From Trichormus sp. M33_DOE_039 (lineage in GTDB: Bacteria > Cyanobacteriota > Cyanobacteriia > Cyanobacteriales > Nostocaceae): DNA of 64,000 nucleotides. Location: the NCBI GenBank assembly GCA_015296085.1, contig DVDT01000040.1, positions 109,799-173,798 on the forward strand. Direction: 5' to 3'. Shown piece by piece: positions 51,201 through 59,636 of this stretch. Within the stretch, counting starts at the first letter, position 1, and each line of letters opens with the position of its first letter. The position numbers and the translations under genes were made by a program. The notes under the pieces were generated by a model. That model was not told where the DNA came from. It searched no databases and was given only the letters and a program-made list of their open reading frames with translations.

Positions 51201-52814
51201 ATGTTTAATAAAAGATGTTTATTGCTGCTTTCAGGAGCAGTATTTTTGAGTATCAATAAACCTGCTTTAGCAGAAGAATCTCAAGTAATTAATCCCAAAA
51301 ATGTAGAGCCTTTCACCGACCAAGCTGCAAATTTTTCAGATATAGATTTGCAAAAACAACTAGCTGAAAACCCAGACAGAGTGACATCTGTATCACAATT
51401 ATCTGACGTACAACCCAGTGATTGGGCTTTTGTCGCCTTACAATCTTTAGTAGAAAGATATGGTGTCATAGCAGGTTATCCTGACGGCACATTTAAAGGC
51501 AACCGTGCCATGACCCGCTACGAATTTGCCGCCGGATTAAATGCAGTTTTAAATAAAATTGATGAATTAATTACAGCTGGAGTCACAGATAAAGTTAGAC
51601 AACCAGATTTAGAAATACTGCAAAAATTAACGGAAGAATTTGCTGGCGAATTACAGACTTTACGGGTAAGAATAGATACTTTAGAAGCACGCGCCGCCAA
51701 CATCGAAGCGCAACAATTTTCCACCACTGTAGTATTAGGAGGACAAGCCATATTTGGGTTAGCCGGAGGTTTTGGAGGCGAACCGCCAGGAAAAGGAGAA
51801 GCCAACCCCATTTTTACCTATCTCAGCCAAATACAATTAGCTTCATCCTTTACAGGTAAAGACAGATTTCGATTAGTCTTAGCCAGTGGTAATGCAGCTA
51901 ATGATAGTTTTGGCAACCCCGACGCATTCAACACCAACATGGCGAGATTAGCTTGGCAAGCTGATTATGACAATCAAGTTAGACTAGATTCTCTAGAATA
52001 TCGTGTTGCGGGATTAGGCGATCGCGTCGTTTTCACCTTCAAACCCGTCGGCTTTAGTTTAAGTAGCGTTCTCAGCGTCAACTCACCCTACGCCGACGCA
52101 GGACAAGGCGCGATTTCCTTGTTTGGTGGTTCAACTTCCATCTTTAAAATAGGTAGCCTCGATGCAGGGTTAGGTTTTGATTGGTTAATGTCTGACCAAC
52201 TGCGCTTACAATTCGCCTATGGTACAAGAAATAGCAACGATAGTAGTCGGGGTTTATTTGGTGCAGATAATAGTGCCGTAGGAGTGCAGTTATTATACAA
52301 GCCTACCCCCTCATTAATCACAGGTTTAGCTTATATAAATGCTTACTCAAGAAACGGTCAATTAGATACAGGCACAGGGAGTAGTAACGCGGATACCTCC
52401 GGCGGAATCAATGAGCCATCACAAATTCATGGACTCAACGCCAGTATGAAATGGCAACTCACCAATCAATTGGTGCTTGGTGCTTGGGGTGGTATCGTCG
52501 TCACCGACTCCCTCATCTCAGATGCAGTCATCCTTAGCAGCACCTACACCGCCTCTTTAGGCGTATATGACCCATTTGGGAGAAAAGGAGACTTATTAGG
52601 CTTCATTTACGGTCAACCACTCAAATTAAATAATGGTATTGCAGTTGCAAGTGTAGATACGGGTAATTCTACCCATTATGAAGTCTTTTACCGTTATTTA
52701 GTGAACGATAATATCTCCATTACACCCGGCTTTTTTCTCGTCACCGACCCCGGACACATTTCCAGAAACAATGATATTTTCGTCGGTACAATTCGTACCA
52801 CCTTTAGTTTTTAA
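51201..52814 (+). CDS. SLH-domain/OprB-type iron uptake porin
   Basis: A 537-residue outer-membrane protein. The signal peptide ends near KPALA. An SLH domain (about 62-125: VQPSDWAFVALQSLVERYGV, IAGYPDGTFKGNRAMTRYEF) binds peptidoglycan-linked polymer. A coiled coil follows (LQTLRVRIDTLEARAANIEA), then an OprB-like beta-barrel ending in IFVGTIRTTFSF with a terminal Phe, as expected for BAM substrates. This is the usual architecture of cyanobacterial Som-type porins, several of which conduct iron. Pairing with a FecR-domain protein supports a link to iron uptake (inference). Confidence 0.92.
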   Translation: MFNKRCLLLLSGAVFLSINKPALAEESQVINPKNVEPFTDQAANFSDIDLQKQLAENPDRVTSVSQLSDVQPSDWAFVALQSLVERYGVIAGYPDGTFKGNRAMTRYEFAAGLNAVLNKIDELITAGVTDKVRQPDLEILQKLTEEFAGELQTLRVRIDTLEARAANIEAQQFSTTVVLGGQAIFGLAGGFGGEPPGKGEANPIFTYLSQIQLASSFTGKDRFRLVLASGNAANDSFGNPDAFNTNMARLAWQADYDNQVRLDSLEYRVAGLGDRVVFTFKPVGFSLSSVLSVNSPYADAGQGAISLFGGSTSIFKIGSLDAGLGFDWLMSDQLRLQFAYGTRNSNDSSRGLFGADNSAVGVQLLYKPTPSLITGLAYINAYSRNGQLDTGTGSSNADTSGGINEPSQIHGLNASMKWQLTNQLVLGAWGGIVVTDSLISDAVILSSTYTASLGVYDPFGRKGDLLGFIYGQPLKLNNGIAVASVDTGNSTHYEVFYRYLVNDNISITPGFFLVTDPGHISRNNDIFVGTIRTTFSF

Positions 52815-52824
52815 TTGTTTTCAT

Positions 52825-52868
52825 ACACAAAAACGCCTAGAAGTTTACTTATCTAAGCGTTTTTGTGT
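52825..52868 (+). terminator. Intrinsic terminator after the porin gene
   Basis: ACACAAAAACGC and GCGTTTTTGTGT are exact 12-base inverted copies with a partly paired inner CTAG/CTAA, starting 10 bases after the stop codon. Confidence 0.85.
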
Positions 52869-53320
52869 AGATGTATACCTCATTCACTTGTTTAATCGTT
52901 CATCAGGTGAAGTGGTATCACTCCTTGCACTTGATCCAAGAATATCTTTTTTAAAAGAAAAATAAATATTTAGTCCGTGACACTTCATAAACTGTCACAA
53001 ATTAAACAATACAAAATATTTATAGTCTCAAAAGATACTTTATCAAGAAAGGCATTCAGAGGAAGGGATCAATTCCTTCTCCTGAATGTCCGAACCGTCT
53101 CTTGCGACAATTGGGAGCAAGGGTTTAAGATCCCCACAAAATTGACAATTTTGTGGCTTTTATTGAGGAGGGTGCTAAACCTCTGTGTTCCTTTGCATCC
53201 CTATTCTGTGGATTGCGCCTAATCAAAAGCACTCATCAATCCCGTAGGTAGATATTCAACCATCAAACCGCAAGCAAGTTTAGAATTGGAAGTAAAGAAA
53301 TATTGCTGAAAAATAAGGGC
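52869..53320 (+). other. Structured leader region of the ChlH-like gene
   Basis: About 450 bases before the chelatase start, without a supported gene. It contains a GTGACA/TGTCAC inverted repeat (52977-52998, a possible operator), a two-part hairpin (53054-53087: ATTCAG, GGAAGG / CCTTCT, CTGAAT) and a terminator-like hairpin (53134-53156). This looks like a regulated 5' leader, but I recognise no known riboswitch class. Confidence 0.5.
53134..53161 (+). terminator. Terminator-like hairpin inside the chlH-like leader
   Basis: CCACAAAATT-GAC-AATTTTGTGG is a perfect 10-bp stem with a 3-base loop, followed by CTTTTATT. It lies 164 bases before the start codon, so it could work as an attenuator. 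Confidence 0.65.
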
Positions 53321-56300
53321 ATGAAACGCATCGTTCTGATTGCTGGGTTTGAATCGTTTAACGCTGAATTGTACAGGAAAGCAGCCTTGTTGGCTAAATC
53401 TCGCTGTACTGACTTAGATATTCAAGTATTTAGCGATCGCGATATTACCAGCAAACGCCCAGAAGTAGAAGCAGCACTGCAAGGTGCAGATGTATTTTTT
53501 GGCAGCCTCATCTTTGATTATGACCAAGTTTTGTGGTTACGCGATCGCATCAGTCAAATTCCCATCCGCCTAGTATTCGAGTCAGCCCTAGAACTGATGA
53601 GTTTAACCAAAATTGGTGCATTCGCCATTGGTGACAAACCCAAAGGAATGCCCAAACCCGTGAAATTTATCCTCGACAAATTCAGCAACGGACGCGAAGA
53701 AGACAAACTCGCAGGTTATATTAGTTTCTTAAAAATCGGCCCCAAACTCCTCAAATATGTTCCAGTTCAGAAAGTCCAAGACCTACGCAACTGGTTAATC
53801 ATCTACGGCTACTGGAACGCCGGCGGTACAGAAAACGTTGCGTCATTATTTTGGACACTAGCAGAAAAATATTTAGACTTAAAAGTCGGTGAAATCCCCC
53901 CACCCATAGAAACCCCCAACATGGGTTTACTACACCCCGACTATCAAGGATTTTTCACATCACCCAAAGCCTACCTAGAATGGTATCAAAAGCAGCGCAT
54001 TGAAAAAAATTCCCAGTCCCCAATCGCCGCCATCCTCCTCTACCGTAAACACGTCATCACCAAACAACCATACATCCCCCAACTAATTCGCCGCTTTGAA
54101 GAAGCCGGTTTGATACCTTTACCCATCTTCATTAACGGCGTAGAAGGACATGTAGCGGTACGAGACTGGATGACCACCGACTACGAACTTCAGCAACGCC
54201 AACGAGGTAAGATAGAAACTCCCTCCCTATCCCAAGAAGCCGTCAAAGTTGATGCAATTGTTTCTACCATCGGCTTTCCCCTAGTTGGAGGCCCAGCCGG
54301 TTCAATGGAAGCTGGTCGTCAAGTAGAAGTAGCCAAACGCATCCTCACAGCCAAAAACGTTCCTTACATCGTCGCCGCACCTCTGTTAATTCAAGACATC
54401 CACTCATGGACACGTCAAGGCGTAGGTGGTTTGCAAAGTGTAGTGTTGTACGCCTTACCAGAATTAGACGGTGCAATTGATACCGTTCCTCTCGGCGGTT
54501 TAGTGGGTGAAGACATATATTTAGTTCCCGAACGGGTACAGCGTCTCATCGGGAGAGTAAAAAACTGGGTAGAGTTGCGAAGAAAACTACCAGCAGAACG
54601 CAAAATCGCCATCATTTTATATGGCTTTCCCCCTGGTTATGGTGCAGTGGGTACAGCTGCATTATTAAATGTTCCCCGCAGTTTAATTAAATTACTTCAC
54701 GCCCTCAAAGCGCAAGGTTACAACGTCGGCGATATTCCCGAAGATGGGGAAGAATTAATTCGCAAAGTTAGAGAAATTGATGAAGAGATGGAAAGATGGG
54801 AAATGAATAAACCTTTTCCCACCTCAGCTACTACTGTTAACGCCCGTAAACTAGAAAAATGGTTGGGATATCTCCGCACATCCCGCATTGAAAAACAATG
54901 GAAATCTCTTACAGGAAGTGGGATAAAAACCTACGGTGATGAACTTCATGTGGGTGGTGTGCAGTTAGGAAATGTCTGGATAGGTATACAACCACCCTTG
55001 GGGATACAAGGCGACCCCATGCGTTTAATGTTTGAACGGGATTTAACACCTCATCCCCAATATGCTGCTTTTTATAAATGGTTACAAAATGAACTGCAAG
55101 CTGATGCAGTAGTTCACTTTGGTATGCACGGCACTGTAGAATGGTTGCCAGGGTCACCATTAGGAAATACAGGTTATTCCTGGTCAGATATCTTATTAGG
55201 AGATTTACCAAATTTATATATATACGCTGCTAATAATCCGTCTGAGTCAATATTAGCTAAACGTCGCGGTTATGGCGTGTTAATTTCTCACAATGTCCCG
55301 CCCTATGGTCGGGCTGGTTTGTATAAAGAATTGGTCGCCCTGCGAGATTTAATCTCAGAATATCGAGAAGACCAGAAAAAGAATTACGTCCTCAAGGAAG
55401 GCATTTGTAAAAAGATTGTTGATACAGGCTTAGATGTTGATTGCCCATTTGAAGACGCGAAAAAATTGGGTATTCCCTTCACTCCAGAAAACATCAGAAT
55501 GTTTAGCAGCCATGCCTTTGATGATTATCTGGTGAAGTTATACGAATATTTACAAGTTTTAGAAAATCGGTTGTTTTCTTCTGGGTTACATATCTTAGGC
55601 GAACCCCCAAATGAAGAAGAATTAGCATCTTATTTAGAAGCATATTTTGGTAAAGAACAACCAACAAACCTAGAAGAAGCACAGCAAATCAAAGATTTAT
55701 TGATGCAAACCACAGATGAATTAACAAATTTATTACGGGGTTTGAATGGTGAGTTTATCCCACCTGCACCTGGTGGTGACTTATTAAGAGATGGTGCAGG
55801 AGTATTACCCACAGGGAGAAATATCCACGCCTTAGATCCCTACAGAATGCCTTCCCCCGCCGCCTATGAACGTGGCCGAGAAATTGGTCAAAAAATTATC
55901 AGTCAGCATTTACAAGAACATGGCAAATATCCCGAAACAGTAGCAGTTTTATTGTGGGGATTAGATGCGATTAAAACCAAGGGGGAATCATTAGGAATTC
56001 TTTTAGAATTAGTCGGTGCTGAACCTGTAAAAGAAGGGACAGGGCGAATTGTTCGTTATGAATTAAAACCCTTAGCTGAAGTCGGACATCCCCGCATTGA
56101 TGTCTTAGGTAATTTATCAGGAATCTTCCGCGATAGCTTTGTCAATATCATCGAATTATTAGATGATTTATTCCAAAGGGCGGCTGATGCTGACGAACCA
56201 GAAGAGCAGAATTTTATTAAAAAACACGCCTTGGCTTTAAAAGCACAAGGAGTAGAAAACACCTCTGCAAGATTATTTTCTAACCCGGCTGGTGATTTTG

Positions 56301-56989
56301 GTTCATTAGTAAATGATCAAGTAGTTGATGGTAATTGGGAATCTGGCGATGAATTAGGTAAAACTTGGCAAAGTCGCAACGTCTTTAGCTACGGAAGACA
56401 AGATAAAGGCCAAGCTAGACCAGAAGTATTAAATCAGTTATTGCAGACTAGCGATCGCATCGTGCAAGAAATAGACTCTGTAGAATATGGTCTAACCGAT
56501 ATTCAAGAATATTACGCCAACACAGGTGGATTGAAGAAAGCCGCTGAAAAACAAAGTGGCAAGAAAGTTACTGCTAGCTTTGTTGAAAGTTTCTCCAAAG
56601 ACACCACACCCCGCAACTTAGATGATTTACTCAGAATGGAATACCGCACCAAGCTGCTAAATCCCAAATGGGCCGAAGCAATGGCGAGTCAAGGTTCGGG
56701 TGGTGCATTTGAAATTTCCCAACGCATGACCGCCTTAATTGGTTGGGGTGGAACAGCTGATTTTAAAGATGATTGGGTATATGACCAAGCCGCTGATACT
56801 TACGCTTTAGACCCCGAAATGGCGGAGAAACTACGCCAGTCCAACCCAGAAGCTTTTCGTAATATTGTCAGCAGAATCTTAGAAGCGCACGGACGCGGTT
56901 TTTGGCAAGCTGATCAAGATAAATTAGATAAGTTGCGTCAATTGTATGAGTTGACAGATGAACAATTGGAAGGTGTAGTCGCAAGTTAA
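53321..56989 (+). CDS. Magnesium chelatase H subunit paralogue (ChlH/BchH, CobN family)
   Basis: A 1222-residue porphyrin-binding chelatase subunit. The N-terminal DUF3479-like part (KRIVLIAGFESFNAELYRKA) precedes the long CobN/Mg-chelatase domain with YGYWNAGGTENVASLFWTLA, FHMGTVEW-type HFGMHGTVEWLPGSPLGN, NNPSESILAKRRGYGVLISH and ISQRMTALIGWGGTADFKDD near the end. It is about 100 residues shorter than the main cyanobacterial ChlH as I remember it and diverges at the N-terminus. It is therefore more likely a second, BchH-like or CobN-like copy than the essential one. ATG 53321 is preferred over TTG 53303. The preceding leader is structured. No chlD or chlI is nearby. Confidence 0.88.
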   Translation: MKRIVLIAGFESFNAELYRKAALLAKSRCTDLDIQVFSDRDITSKRPEVEAALQGADVFFGSLIFDYDQVLWLRDRISQIPIRLVFESALELMSLTKIGAFAIGDKPKGMPKPVKFILDKFSNGREEDKLAGYISFLKIGPKLLKYVPVQKVQDLRNWLIIYGYWNAGGTENVASLFWTLAEKYLDLKVGEIPPPIETPNMGLLHPDYQGFFTSPKAYLEWYQKQRIEKNSQSPIAAILLYRKHVITKQPYIPQLIRRFEEAGLIPLPIFINGVEGHVAVRDWMTTDYELQQRQRGKIETPSLSQEAVKVDAIVSTIGFPLVGGPAGSMEAGRQVEVAKRILTAKNVPYIVAAPLLIQDIHSWTRQGVGGLQSVVLYALPELDGAIDTVPLGGLVGEDIYLVPERVQRLIGRVKNWVELRRKLPAERKIAIILYGFPPGYGAVGTAALLNVPRSLIKLLHALKAQGYNVGDIPEDGEELIRKVREIDEEMERWEMNKPFPTSATTVNARKLEKWLGYLRTSRIEKQWKSLTGSGIKTYGDELHVGGVQLGNVWIGIQPPLGIQGDPMRLMFERDLTPHPQYAAFYKWLQNELQADAVVHFGMHGTVEWLPGSPLGNTGYSWSDILLGDLPNLYIYAANNPSESILAKRRGYGVLISHNVPPYGRAGLYKELVALRDLISEYREDQKKNYVLKEGICKKIVDTGLDVDCPFEDAKKLGIPFTPENIRMFSSHAFDDYLVKLYEYLQVLENRLFSSGLHILGEPPNEEELASYLEAYFGKEQPTNLEEAQQIKDLLMQTTDELTNLLRGLNGEFIPPAPGGDLLRDGAGVLPTGRNIHALDPYRMPSPAAYERGREIGQKIISQHLQEHGKYPETVAVLLWGLDAIKTKGESLGILLELVGAEPVKEGTGRIVRYELKPLAEVGHPRIDVLGNLSGIFRDSFVNIIELLDDLFQRAADADEPEEQNFIKKHALALKAQGVENTSARLFSNPAGDFGSLVNDQVVDGNWESGDELGKTWQSRNVFSYGRQDKGQARPEVLNQLLQTSDRIVQEIDSVEYGLTDIQEYYANTGGLKKAAEKQSGKKVTASFVESFSKDTTPRNLDDLLRMEYRTKLLNPKWAEAMASQGSGGAFEISQRMTALIGWGGTADFKDDWVYDQAADTYALDPEMAEKLRQSNPEAFRNIVSRILEAHGRGFWQADQDKLDKLRQLYELTDEQLEGVVAS

Positions 56990-57009
56990 AACAAGAATAC
57001 GAGAGTAGA

Positions 57010-57031
57010 GACGCACAGCTAGCTGTGCGTC
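57010..57031. terminator. 22-base perfect palindrome between convergent genes
   Basis: GACGCACAGC-TA-GCTGTGCGTC is fully symmetric. It is flanked by GTAGA on the left, as in the GTAGAGACG-type dispersed repeats of Nostoc. It lies between the convergent chlH-like and dehydrogenase genes and probably acts as a bidirectional terminator. Confidence 0.75.
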
Positions 57032-57035
57032 CCGA

Positions 57036-57737
57036 CTAAAAAGGAATTACTTTGCGATCGCGTAAAAATTTGCCAGTGATGTTGCGTGGAGCATCAGTAG
57101 CCAACCAGATGGCAGTATCAGCACCTTGTTCTGGTGATTTCGGTGCAGAAGAGCCACCCATATCTGTTCTAACCCACCCTGGACACATGGAGTTGACAAC
57201 GATATTCTTGGAGTGCAAAGCTTGTGCCAACATAATTGTTGCCCCATTTAATGCTAGTTTCGATAAGCAGTAACTAGGGACATCAGCAGACAAGTCTTCC
57301 AATGCTCCATATCCACTAGAAACATTAATAACTCTGGCATCAGAAGATTGTTCTAACAGGGGTAAAAATGCCTGTACCATCCGAATTGCGCCAAACGTGT
57401 TAGCATTCATCGTGAAATCTAGCAAATCACGGGAAATCGTGAGAATATTTACACCCTCATCTGGATAAACGCCGGCATTATTGATCAATACATCTAACCG
57501 ATCAATTTGTTGGTGTAGGGTTGCTGCTGCTTGGTTAATTGATCGCTCCTCGGTAACATCCAACTCGATGGGAATTACCTGTGATTGTAGTTTCTGGGCG
57601 GCTTGTTTAGCGTTATCAAGCGATCGCGAAGTAATTATAACTTCATAACCTTTTGCTACTAACCCTTGGGCGATCGCAAATCCAATTCCTCGGTTAGCAC
57701 CTGTGATTAATGCTCTTCTGTTTTGTGTGGATGCCAT
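57036..57737 (-). CDS. Short-chain dehydrogenase/reductase
   Basis: A 233-residue classical SDR with Rossmann fold. The cofactor loop is ITGANRGIGFAIAQGL, NNAG is in LDVLINNAGVYPDEGV, the catalytic Ser lies in VINVSSGYGAL, and the YxxxK motif is YCLSKLALN. The Arg/Ser after the first motifs (TSRSLDNA) favours NADP(H). After the active site it has CPGWVRTDMGGSSAPKSPEQ, typical of carbonyl-reductase-like SDRs. The substrate is unknown. The gene is convergent with the chlH-like gene, with a palindrome between them. Confidence 0.93.
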   Translation of the reverse strand: MASTQNRRALITGANRGIGFAIAQGLVAKGYEVIITSRSLDNAKQAAQKLQSQVIPIELDVTEERSINQAAATLHQQIDRLDVLINNAGVYPDEGVNILTISRDLLDFTMNANTFGAIRMVQAFLPLLEQSSDARVINVSSGYGALEDLSADVPSYCLSKLALNGATIMLAQALHSKNIVVNSMCPGWVRTDMGGSSAPKSPEQGADTAIWLATDAPRNITGKFLRDRKVIPF

Positions 57738-57952
57738 TTTTGTGTTCTACCTTGTTGGGGTAAAAGTTGGGGGTAATAGCAGTTGATTTGCCTTCCCACT
57801 AGAGATAGAAATAAATCAATAAAAATGTATTAGTAAATCTGTCGATTACTATATGATATCAAGACATATCAATAGGGTATATTTGAATTAAGTATTTAAA
57901 TTCTGGCATTATTTGTATTTAGTATTTTTTTTTAGAAGAATAGATGATTCTC

Positions 57953-58738
57953 TTAATTTAGATAAAAGGTTGCATCTTGATACAAATATTTATTGATATC
58001 AACAAAATATCTATTTGAGTTACTCAATAAATCCAATTCATCTAAAACTTTAATGCCTTCAGATTCTAGTTTACTCTTTTGATCAGGGGCATATTTTATT
58101 AAATAGCCTTGAGAATCCAATATTCTATGGATTGGGTAATTATCAACTGATGTTTTTTTAAGATATATAGGAATAGCTCTCATGTAACTGTTATCTACTC
58201 CAATGAATTTAATTATCTGTTTGTATGTTACTACTCTTCCTGATGGTACTTTGACTATCAAACTGAGAAAACGTTCATAGGGTTCTTCAGGTATAGCGGG
58301 GAATTTCCCCGTTAGAATCTCAACATTATTGCCAACATGAATTGTACCTGAATTAATAACTACACCTAAAATACCTCTTTTATATTGAATAATTTTTAAC
58401 GAATTTACTAGATGAGATACATACTTACAAGGTTCACAATAAAAAGTTAAGCGAATAGCAGAACCACTATCAAAAATTATCAGAGAGCCGGGAATAAAAC
58501 TTTCCCGACTTAATCCTGATATAACAATATTTTCTCGTAATTCCCCTACTGGAATTTCCAAGTCTACAATATCTTCATGTCTAACAACTAAAACTTGCCT
58601 AGGACTGATTGAATTAGCATTAATATCTCCTTCTATACCATGAAATAATTTTAAATTGAGTTCCTCAACTTCTCTCATTGATGAACCATGCTTCTGTTTA
58701 ATAAACAGATGGCAAATTGAACCAACTTCACTAGACAT
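57953..58738 (-). CDS. MOSC domain fused to alkyltransferase-like (ATL) DNA-binding domain
   Basis: A 261-residue two-domain protein. Residues about 1-155 are a MOSC domain (LKLFHGIEGDINANSISPRQ, GELRENIVISGLS, FYCEPCKYVSHL with the conserved Cys, RGILGVVINSG). Residues about 170-240 match the C-terminal domain of O6-alkylguanine-DNA alkyltransferases (FLSLIVKVPSGRVVTYKQII, MRAIPIYLKKT, PIHRILDSQGYLI), but the acceptor Cys of PCHR is Ile, as in alkyltransferase-like proteins that bind but do not repair alkylated DNA. MOSC domains usually handle sulfur or N-hydroxylated substrates with molybdenum cofactor. The gene is AT-rich, has no HIP1, and is divergent from a Nudix gene 60 bases away. Confidence 0.83.
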   Translation of the reverse strand: MSSEVGSICHLFIKQKHGSSMREVEELNLKLFHGIEGDINANSISPRQVLVVRHEDIVDLEIPVGELRENIVISGLSRESFIPGSLIIFDSGSAIRLTFYCEPCKYVSHLVNSLKIIQYKRGILGVVINSGTIHVGNNVEILTGKFPAIPEEPYERFLSLIVKVPSGRVVTYKQIIKFIGVDNSYMRAIPIYLKKTSVDNYPIHRILDSQGYLIKYAPDQKSKLESEGIKVLDELDLLSNSNRYFVDINKYLYQDATFYLN

Positions 58739-58797
58739 ATCCTAATAATCAACTAAAATAAATTATTAAACACAAATAACTTGTAAATTAAAAAAAT

Positions 58798-59307
58798 ATG
58801 ATACAAAATGATGAGATACTTGATATTGTAAATGAAAGTGATTGCGTTATTGGACAAAAGCAACGCTCAGAAATCTATAGTCAAGGGCTATGCAATTTTA
58901 GAGTCATTAATGCTTTTGTTGTTAATTCATTGGGGCAGTTATGGATACCTCGCCGTTCTGCACAAAAGCGAATTTTTCCCCTTTGCCTTGATGTTAGCAT
59001 GGGAGGTCATGTTGAAAGTGGAGAGATGTATGAAGATGCCCTGCAACGTGAACTCCAAGAAGAATTGAACTTAGACTTAAACATGGTCAAATTTCGATTA
59101 TTAGGATATTTAACGCCGCACAAATATCAAGTCTCTGCTTTCATGAAAGTCTATGAAATTAAATTAGATTCTACCCCGAATTACAATAAAAATGATTTTA
59201 TTCAGAGTTTTTGGCTATATCCTCATGATTTAATCAAATGGTTACATAAGGGTGAACCTGCAAAAAGTGACTTGCTCAAACTTATACAAATCTTTTATAC
59301 AAAGTAA
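58798..59307 (+). CDS. Nudix hydrolase (isopentenyl-diphosphate isomerase-like)
   Basis: A 169-residue protein with a full Nudix box GHVESGEMYEDALQRELQEE followed by LNL. The N-terminus (DEILDIVNESDCVIGQKQRS, then NAFVVNSLGQLWIPRRSAQK) is of the YfcD/IPP-isomerase-like subgroup. It should hydrolyse a nucleoside diphosphate-X substrate, possibly a damaged nucleotide. The 60-base gap to the divergent MOSC-ATL gene probably holds both promoters, which suggests the two act together (inference). Codon use is AT-rich and HIP1 is absent, as in its neighbour. Confidence 0.9.
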   Translation: MIQNDEILDIVNESDCVIGQKQRSEIYSQGLCNFRVINAFVVNSLGQLWIPRRSAQKRIFPLCLDVSMGGHVESGEMYEDALQRELQEELNLDLNMVKFRLLGYLTPHKYQVSAFMKVYEIKLDSTPNYNKNDFIQSFWLYPHDLIKWLHKGEPAKSDLLKLIQIFYTK

Positions 59308-59636
59308 AGTCAATTGGTAATTCAACACCTTTCGGGCAAGGCAGGAGGCAGTACCCTTTTCGGGAAGCAAGCTACGCGCAAGCATTCCCGCAGGGTAGGC
59401 AGAATGGAAGAATTAGGTTTTAGTATTGCCTTTAAGCCTCAGTCCACCTGGATCTCGTGTCTCCCGGTTTTCAATTAGTAGTGGGTTTGGAATCCCCCAC
59501 TAATGCTATTGGGGTTATCGCCCAGAGTTGTCCCCAGTCTATAGCAAACACTGGATTACCGATTTCCGAAAAATATATGGAGCTATTTGCTTTATACTTT
59601 TAAGTTCGTCTAATTGTGGAGATTTTTTAAAGTTGT
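59308..59636. other. Intergenic region with dispersed repeat, upstream of sigma factor gene
   Basis: 329 bases. A repeat block at 59336-59402 (TTTTCGGGAAGCAAGCTACG, CGCAAGCATTCCCGCAGGG) contains the inverted pair CGGGAA/TTCCCG. The rest should hold the sigma-factor promoter, but I could not place it. Confidence 0.55.

Noticed and set aside
52977..53222. 81-codon forward frame in the chlH-like leader
   Set aside because: It crosses both hairpins, which explain the sequence better, and its composition is not protein-like.
54909..55211. Reverse frames inside the chlH-like gene
   Set aside because: They are shadows of a well conserved chelatase gene.
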